Positions 58,759 through 64,000 of a stretch of 64,000 bases of DNA are shown here, piece after piece (positions within the stretch are counted from its first letter, which is position 1; each line of letters opens with the position of its first letter). The notes under the pieces were generated by a model. The model was not told the origin of the DNA and did not search any database. It worked only from the letters and a program-made list of their open reading frames with translations. The position numbers were made by a program, and so were the translations under genes. The stretch is from Phlebotomus papatasi (lineage: Eukaryota; Arthropoda; Insecta; Diptera; Psychodidae), in the NCBI RefSeq assembly GCF_024763615.1, contig NC_077224.1, forward strand, positions 41,302,712-41,366,711, written 5' to 3'.

Positions 58759-61135
58759 ATACATCCATCTGAACAACCCTTCAGCATCAGATCATCACCC
58801 AATCGAAATACTCTCCCCCCAAAAAAAACATAGTCTCAATAATTGATTTTTATTTAGAGGAAAACATTTCGAATGGTTGTTGTGGACTAAGTCAAAAGTT
58901 TTTTTTTTAAATAGAATTTCCATGAATCTCCATAGAATCTAGGAGATATTTTGCAAAAAGTATTCGTAGTCAGAACTTTAGATGAGGAAGAATAATGTGA
59001 AAAAATGAAAACTCCAAATGCAGAAAATTTGTACATGATAAAATTATTTTATCAATTTGGTATAGCACAAAATGTTTTTTGCTTCTCATTATGGCTTAAG
59101 TTTTAAGACTTATTATAATATCAGTAAGAATTCAAAATTATACGTGAAAATAAAGATACTTAAACTGATATTATACAGTACTTATTTTACAGTACTTATG
59201 AGTAAGTACTGTGACAAAATCAATCGAAATCACCAACCATTGAAGATAGATATCCAGATCTGGATTATTACTTTTGCTATCGGCTCGATTCGGAAACTGA
59301 TTATGGCTTTAGGACCATGTATATATTTCTTTCTTCGCAAAAACTTTACTGTTGCGTAGAAAGCTTGCCTGCTTCACCCGGAAAACAGCTCCGTCGCCCA
59401 TTTACAAATTTAAACCTTATTTCTTAGTAAAAGTATTGAGGATTAGGGGAAAGTGCCCATGCTTGATATCATTGGAAGCTTCGTAATGACTAAATTTTTC
59501 CTATGTTTCTCAATAAACGTGACTCCGCAATATATTTTAAAAACTGACCACTTTCCCATAGTTTTTAAAATATGGTTGCGATGAGTTACATATATATTGT
59601 GAAACATAGAAAATTTAGTCATTACGAAGCCTCCAATGGTATCAAGCATGGACACTTTCCCCTACTTCGAGTTCGAAACAGAACTCGGCGTGTCATGCTC
59701 TTCCTGTAGTCGGAATATCATGCACCGTAGATGATCCATTCACATATGGTCGCACGGTGCTTGTGAAATTTCCTAAAGGGATTGACACGATACTCAATAT
59801 CGAGATATTTATTTTAGTTCTTTATAGGAAAGTGATCCTTCGGAAAAAGATGGTTGATCTGATAATTTCGTTTACAATCCAAAAGGAAGCAATAAGAGTA
59901 CGATAGGGCCGATTAACTGACGCGTATTAGGTACTGCACTTGCACTAGAAAAAGCTGCCAAGCCTCAGTAATTAATCTTGTCTATATGATCTGCTTGCAG
60001 CAAAGGATCCACTACTTTGATAACTATTTTAGAAAAGTAAACCTTTCAAGCCTTTCAAGTAGGCTTTTCATAAGTTCGCGCTTTTACCGGCACGCCTGCG
60101 CTGCTCTCACCTCTAAACTCACAGCATCTTGGATAAAAGAATGCTGTGAGTTTCTTGTACACGGAACGAAGTGCGTTTTCAAGTTTCGCGCCTTTTCCTT
60201 ACAAATATCCTTATAAATTTCTCATATCATGTTTTAGTGAAATTGCAAAACACTTTCCTTTTTCAATTAAGTGAATTTATTCCAATGAAATGCTTTAACT
60301 CTTCTGTAACAAATATTTTCAAATGAGGTAAGAGATTTTCACTTCTTTTAGGTTAAGTGACTCATTTTATGATTCGTTTTCGCGGAAAAAAATATTACTC
60401 AAAATTATTTCATACAGAGCATCTGGTATATTTTTTATCATCTCGAGCACTCTGCATTGTCTTGCAGTGTGATTGTCTATCAATTGGCATTGGCCAATGA
60501 GTTATTAAAATATTCATATCACGCATGAGACTTTTTGTGGATTTTCTGCAAATTGATCGAATGAGTAATTGTTGATCATCTTTTAGATAGAACGGAGGAA
60601 CAGAGAAGCTTTTTCTTCTGGTAAGCGAGTGAGTAATCAAGTAATCTTCTTGCACATGTTCCATCCACTAGAGCAGTTGCAATGAGACAAAATAGCCCTC
60701 TTAACCATTTGGTAGCAGAACCCACGACAAGGTGATTCATCCACGCACGATCGCGCTCTGCAGAGCTGCGATCGCGAATTTGGCGAATATTGATGCGAAA
60801 GAGAAAAGAGATTGACAAAAGAAGGCTAGAGAGAGATGATTGTGAAATTACTGGGAAAACCCCTACCATATCCCCCAAGAGATTCAAGCCACATTCATCA
60901 GGGACGTGGAGCGCCTTTGGATTTCTATTGAAACGCTTTTCGCGTCTCAATTGATCACTTCAGTCTCTGTGCGATCACTGGACAAGGTGGCCAAAAAATC
61001 TAATATCTTCTCCATCTTCTCACCGGAAGTGATGACGAAAGACTCTCAGTTGTTTTCAGGGTGATTCTGAGGTGATCTTGTGGTCTGGCTTTTGAGGTGG
61101 TTTTATTGAGTGCTTGTGCCGCCAAAAAGCGGATA
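58759..61135. other. Intergenic between FUNDC1 and the ETS gene
   Basis: Apart from the family E element at 59444-59664 I see no structured content. Open frames at 59986-60216 (plus) and 60410-60950 (minus) show no domain or splice context. The region from 60640 to 61130 is less AT-rich and is probably promoter and 5' leader of the ETS gene. Confidence 0.5.
59444..59664. mobile_element. Foldback MITE, family E, intact copy
   Basis: Starts TAGGGGAAAGTGCCCATGCT, ends CATGGACACTTTCCCCTA. The inner arms GCTTCGTAATGACTAAAT and ATTTAGTCATTACGAAGC are shared with the split copy at 2147-2825. Confidence 0.85.
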
Positions 61136-61198
61136 ATGGCGCGAAAAATCTGTGATTTATCAGATGGTGGTAAAATCTTGTGGAAAAATGCAAAATGA
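61136..61198 (+). CDS. Upstream open reading frame overlapping the ETS start
   Basis: ATG at 61136 opens 20 codons (MARKICDLSDGGKILWKNAK) ending TGA at 61198, out of frame with the ETS protein and overlapping both candidate ETS start codons (61164 and 61188). If the leader is transcribed as drawn it should lower translation of the main frame. Confidence 0.4.
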   Translation: MARKICDLSDGGKILWKNAK

Positions 61199-61620
61199 CA
61201 CGGAAAATGAATCTTACAAAAATATTAGTGAAAGTGGAAATAATGAAGATGGTGAAAATGCTGAGGATACCCCAAAAAATCCCATGGTTCTTGTCCCAGG
61301 AGGTTATTTACTTCAAGCAAAACCCTCATGCAGAAAGTTTCTCAAAGATTCTGTCTTTCCTCAAGATCCCGCCGAATGGAATGCACAGCACATCGAATCC
61401 TGGCTGGAATGGACAACCAGGGAATTCCAGATTGATCCACCACCTCAAACAGTGCGTTTTCCCACAACTGGACAGGAGTTAGTGAGTCTCACAAGGGCTG
61501 ATTTCTGGGTATGTGCTGGCTCTAAGCTGGGAGGAAATCTCCTGGCCAAGCACATTGCTCATCTCATCCAAAGCTCCACTGGGAGATCACAGAGCCCATT
61601 GCTCAGCGATGAAGATCCAG
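61164..61620 (+). CDS. ETS transcription factor, first coding exon with PNT (pointed/SAM) domain
   Basis: The exon runs from ATG 61164 (or 61188) to a GTGAGT donor after 61620, phase 1; the DNA-binding ETS domain must lie beyond the window. Residues 1-40 are acidic and low in complexity. Residues about 64-137 form a PNT domain, starting VFPQDPAEWNAQHIESWLEW and continuing TTREFQI; this resembles the DPTLWSTDHVRQWLEW start in ERG/FLI proteins. The middle is unusual (PPPQTVRFPTTGQELVSLT) and the end (GNLLAKHIAHLIQ) is followed by SPLLSDEDPG. An Ets21C (ERG-like) identity is possible but not proven. A GGCGCGAAAAA word, E2F-like, sits just upstream at 61138-61148. Confidence 0.85.
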
Positions 61621-62391
61621 GTGAGTACCCCATATGTTTTGCACAAATAATTGTAAGGGTATGAATCACTTGGACAAAGTCAAGGTCTTGCTATGACTCC
61701 GTTTTCTGGCTATTGATCTGCAAATAACACTTTTTAGTGCTAGATTTCTATTCTCTGAATTTCTGCCAGATTTCTCAAAAAGTTTTGTGGCTTATTAAAG
61801 CTTTTAGTCATTGAATTTAAAAATAGAATAATTTACAGAGAAGATTTAAATCACTCAACAGCTGTTTAGGAAGTTTTTCATTCACCAACATTTGATTTTC
61901 ATAAAATTAAGTATGATATTTTCCATTCATGAAAAAGAGAGCTGCTTGTTTGCCGTCGCTATCTAACTAAAAAGAGTTTTTGTAAGTTTCGATGTCGCAC
62001 TTAAAGAAAAAGAATTTAATTTAACAAAAATTGTAAATCAAAAGTCTGCAATTTTTAGAGCGACAAATTAAAATTCAATAGCCAAGATTTCTTGGAAAAT
62101 GTGATCAAGATGAAGACACTGCGTAGGATTCAAGTCAAGCAGGGTTTAGCCAAAAATATTGCTAAATCGTCGCTTGTATCACCCGCTATCGTATCTGTTT
62201 TTCTTTGAAACTTTCGGTAAGCAAAAAGACTTGTAATCTTAAGTGTTTTTTCCATGGAAATAATTGAGATATGTTTTTCAAAACATATCTACTCAAAATT
62301 ACTGCTCTACTTAAGTAGTAACAAATCTTTAGCTTGTTGATTCTTGAAAAAAAAAGATCACAATAATCTTAAAAACAACAATATATATCTA

Positions 62392-62615
62392 CACTGAGAG
62401 AATGATGATAATTTTAAACTGCATTATTGATCCGAAATCGGTGTAAATATTATGCTTTTTAGGTATATTATGAGTTAAAGTTACCCTTTTTCATGTTAAT
62501 TCTACACTTAAAAAGGTGTAAAATTAACGTTAAAAAATTTGATATATTTTTACATCTAAAAAGTGTTAAAGTTACGAGGAAAAAAGGTTAATCGCACCCT
62601 CTTTCTTTCTCAGTG
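62392..62615. mobile_element. MITE, family C, copy 3 (inverted, shorter)
   Basis: Reverse-oriented relative of 2240-2492, ends CACTGAGAGAATGATG and TTTCTTTCTCAGTG, TA on both sides. It is 224 bp, shortened mainly at the end that matches the right end of the other copies. Confidence 0.8.
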
Positions 62616-62676
62616 TACAATGCTATTTCGCTTTCATTTGAATATTAAAAGCTTTGTAAATCGTAAATGCAACACT

Positions 62677-63090
62677 TAGGGGAAAGCACTCTCCCTACGA
62701 ACATTCATGCCTTCGAATAATGTGAATTTCTTTTACTTTTTCTAAGAGACTCACACATGATTATCGCATAATTATTATCAATAATTCATAATAAGCTAGG
62801 GGGAGGTGGGGCTACTTTGAGCTGTGGGGCTAGATTGTTATACTACTTTTTCGCCTATTTCTAAATGAAGCTGGTCCTTACAATTATTTTATTTAGATAC
62901 GCAATTATTTTGTCTATCCAAATTACATCATGTTAAAACCCAGTTTCCTTTAGAAACATGCGAAGAAATCGTATAACAATGTAGCCCCACAGCTCAAAGT
63001 AGCCCCACCTCTCCCTAACTAATATTTAATAGAAATGTGTGTCTCCTAGGAAAACTTAAAAAAAATTCACGTTATACGAAGTCTAACTCA
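62677..63090. mobile_element. Foldback MITE, family E, split by family F
   Basis: Left arm TAGGGGAAAGCACTCTCCCT with TTCATGCCTTCGAATAATGT matches the intact copy at 30004-30222. The right arm (AAAATTCACGTTATACGAAG) is degraded. Sequence 62798-63017 is absent from the intact copy. Confidence 0.75.
62798..63017. mobile_element. Foldback MITE, family F (TAGGGGGAGGTGGGGC)
   Basis: Left arm TAGGGGGAGGTGGGGCTACT then TTGAGCTGTGGGGC; right arm its complement, ending GTAGCCCCACCTCTCCCTA. Arms are nearly perfect over about 50 bases. A single arm of the same family lies at 24756-24797. Confidence 0.85.
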
Positions 63091-64000
63091 AGTGAATAAT
63101 CCGCTTTTTCTCCAAATTCCGCTCTGGAGCTTAACGGCAAAAGATACCAATACCAACTTCCGGTCTTCGGTGACCCCTAATAAAAAACAATTATCTCCAT
63201 ACAATTTCTCTTTGTTTTTTCCGCCTAAACCATGTTTTTGCTTTATTTAGGAGACGGTAGGGGAGACTGGGGCAAAAAGTCACAAATCGAAAAATTCAAA
63301 ATTCAATATCTTCCAAGGTAAAAACGATAGCGGCTTAATTTTTTTTCTATAGATAGCCTCCATAGACCTTCTTCAATGTCGTAAGTTTTTTTTAGAATTC
63401 GAACAAGGAATTTAGAAAATAAAAAATATCGAAATTTTTAGCCATATATATGAAATATTTTCCTTGCAGAAGATAACAATTATTACCTACTTATTTCCCA
63501 AAATTGATGCACTGGTGAATATTTTCTAAACAATTTGGATTTTTTGAATACGAATCCGCTATCTATTTTAGAATTTCACAAAGGTTCTTTTCTCCAGAAA
63601 TCCTTTTATTAAAAATTGCCACTTGGTATAGAGCAAGAGCAAAAAGTAATAAAAAAGCGAAGCAATTTCTGATGTCTTACGGCGAAAAGAAACGTCATTA
63701 TCATGTCTCGCCGCTTGTTGTTTGCATCGGTCACACGATTTGCAGTCTTTTGTGTGTTTTTTCTAAAATATAGATTGAAAAGCGCTTTTCTCGTTTTCTC
63801 ACTTTTCTCACAGAGAAAACGGTGTTTTACAAAGGTGTAGATGAATAAATTTTCTATGAAAATATGTCCTCTATGTATTTTTTCAAATTTGCTCAAGCCT
63901 GTAATGAAGCGAATCAAAATATGATAATACCCAATATGTGGTACTATTTGCCCCAGCATTTTTGAGAATGGCCACAAAATTACCTTTTAAAAATCGGCTC

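Larger units (their letters stand above)
61621..64000 (+). other. Start of intron 1 of the ETS gene
   Basis: No exon supported to the end of the window. Contains the family C copy (62392-62615) and the family E/F nest (62677-63090). The minus-strand frame 63609-63977 (122 codons) has no domain. Confidence 0.55.

Noticed and set aside
60576..60950. 124-codon minus-strand frame before the ETS gene
   Set aside because: No domain, no splice partner, and it lies in the likely promoter/leader of the ETS gene.
63609..63977. 122-codon minus-strand frame at the right end
   Set aside because: AT-rich composition, no domain, inside the presumed ETS intron.

Overview
The window looks like nuclear DNA from a dipteran insect. 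The genes are AT-rich, split by introns with ordinary GT-AG splice sites, and embedded in dense fields of short inverted-repeat transposons. The protein sequences are fly-like: the paired gene shares its N-terminal signature with Drosophila prd. A nematoceran fly such as a sand fly is my best guess from gene sequence and transposon load, but I cannot prove it from sequence alone.

Layout. 1-11.5 kb is intergenic and repeat-rich, with one weak coding candidate on the minus strand near 6.3-7.4 kb. 11.57-18.7 kb holds a complete five-exon paired (prd) gene on the plus strand with a consensus Inr+DPE promoter. 18.7-23.5 kb is intergenic and includes a three-level nest of transposons. 23.5-30.6 kb is a minus-strand short-chain dehydrogenase of the SDR16C / 17-beta-HSD11-13 type whose first coding exon I could not find. 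31.4-33.8 kb carries splice signals and two short exons of an unrecognised minus-strand coiled-coil gene; its 5' exons lie inside a TA-flanked inverted-repeat element. 39.3-50.4 kb is a complete four-exon Rab3GAP2 gene (about 1,325 residues) on the plus strand. It converges with an unrecognised minus-strand gene at 50.5-51.4 kb. 55.3-58.8 kb is a FUN14-domain gene (FUNDC1 type) with two alternative terminal exons. 61.1-61.6 kb is the first coding exon of a PNT-domain ETS transcription factor that runs off the right end.

The genes do not form a functional cluster: a segmentation regulator, a lipid/retinoid-type dehydrogenase, a Rab GTPase regulator, a mitophagy receptor and an ETS factor sit side by side as is usual in animal genomes. 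The other main content is transposons: at least ten families of palindromic (foldback) miniature elements, several with readable target-site duplications (TA, 8 bp, 9 bp) and five clear nested insertions that give a relative age order.

Splice joins were worked out by hand from reading frame and GT-AG signals. Coordinates should be good to within a few bases for the confident genes and are tentative elsewhere.
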